5,840 bases of DNA from Pirellulales bacterium (GTDB taxonomy: Bacteria; Planctomycetota; Planctomycetia; Pirellulales; JAICIG01), in contig JAICIG010000471.1 of the NCBI GenBank assembly GCA_025924495.1, positions 1 to 5,840 of the forward strand, given 5' to 3'. Made by a program: the position numbers and the translations under genes. Positions 5,772-5,840 of this stretch are shown in pieces (the first letter of the stretch is position 1; every line of letters begins with the position of its first letter). A model generated the notes under the pieces. The model did no database searches. It was not told where the DNA came from and was given only the letters and a program-made list of their open reading frames with translations.

Positions 5772-5792
5772 GACAAGGCGTTGAGCCTTGTT
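5772..5792 (+). terminator. Weak terminator-like stem-loop at the right end
   Basis: ACAAGGC (5773-5779) and GCCTTGT (5785-5791) form a perfect 7-bp stem, extended by a G-T pair (5772 with 5792), around the loop GTTGA. The following TAAAATTGAG is only A/T-rich rather than a U-tract, so termination on the plus strand would be weak. It lies over 400 bases after the last gene. Bases 5793-5840 show nothing recognisable. Confidence 0.35.
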
Positions 5793-5840
5793 AAAATTGA
5801 GTTGCTTGGGCGGAGGACAGGGCTCCGGCGGCAACCGAGA

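Noticed and set aside
5423..5776. Minus-strand open frame of 117 codons over the repeats
   Set aside because: Its internal peptide repeat (MANF-RRS, ESGMLE) simply mirrors the duplicated DNA element; it begins in non-conserved sequence, ends in the 7-bp repeats, and has no ribosome site I trust.

Overview
The window looks like chromosomal DNA of a planctomycete, probably from the Pirellulales side. The basis is moderately GC-rich coding DNA with short A/T-rich control segments, an N-terminal lipoprotein signal on two of the four complete genes, long spacers, a planctomycete-type lipoprotein of unknown function, and 7-bp tandem repeats between genes. This assignment is inference from style and protein resemblance; no database search was run.

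Layout. Bases 1-398 hold, on the minus strand, the interior of a right-handed beta-helix protein. It runs off the left edge, has no convincing start, meets a stop at 401-399, and has very different codon use from the rest, so an abrupt junction lies near 375-400. From about 400 rightwards the sequence is coherent. A -10 box (421-426) precedes a predicted lipoprotein of a planctomycete unknown family (501-1466). It is followed after 80 bases by an RmlD-type dTDP-4-dehydrorhamnose reductase (1547-2392). A convergent minus-strand gene for a 231-residue acidic cytoplasmic protein of unknown function (3145-2450) ends in its own terminator in the 57-base gap. A gene-free stretch (3146-3761) carries an orphan minus-strand intrinsic terminator, three short palindromes with centres exactly 20 bp apart, an extended -10 promoter and a 9-bp inverted repeat over its start region. 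These lead into a transglutaminase-like lipoprotein (3762-5366) with an intact Cys-His-Asp triad. The right end (5363-5840) has no credible gene. It holds a 14-bp tandem repeat overlapping the stop codon, five 7-bp tandem repeats, then two about 121-bp diverged copies of a hairpin-forming element, and a final small stem-loop.

How they fit together. The two lipoproteins act at the cell envelope and RmlD would supply a deoxysugar precursor for surface polysaccharide, so a loose envelope theme is possible, but nothing shows a single pathway or operon across the window. No new multi-gene system is evident. The parts most worth checking are the control region before the transglutaminase gene with its orphan terminator, the duplicated structured element at the right end, and the foreign-looking beta-helix fragment at the left edge.
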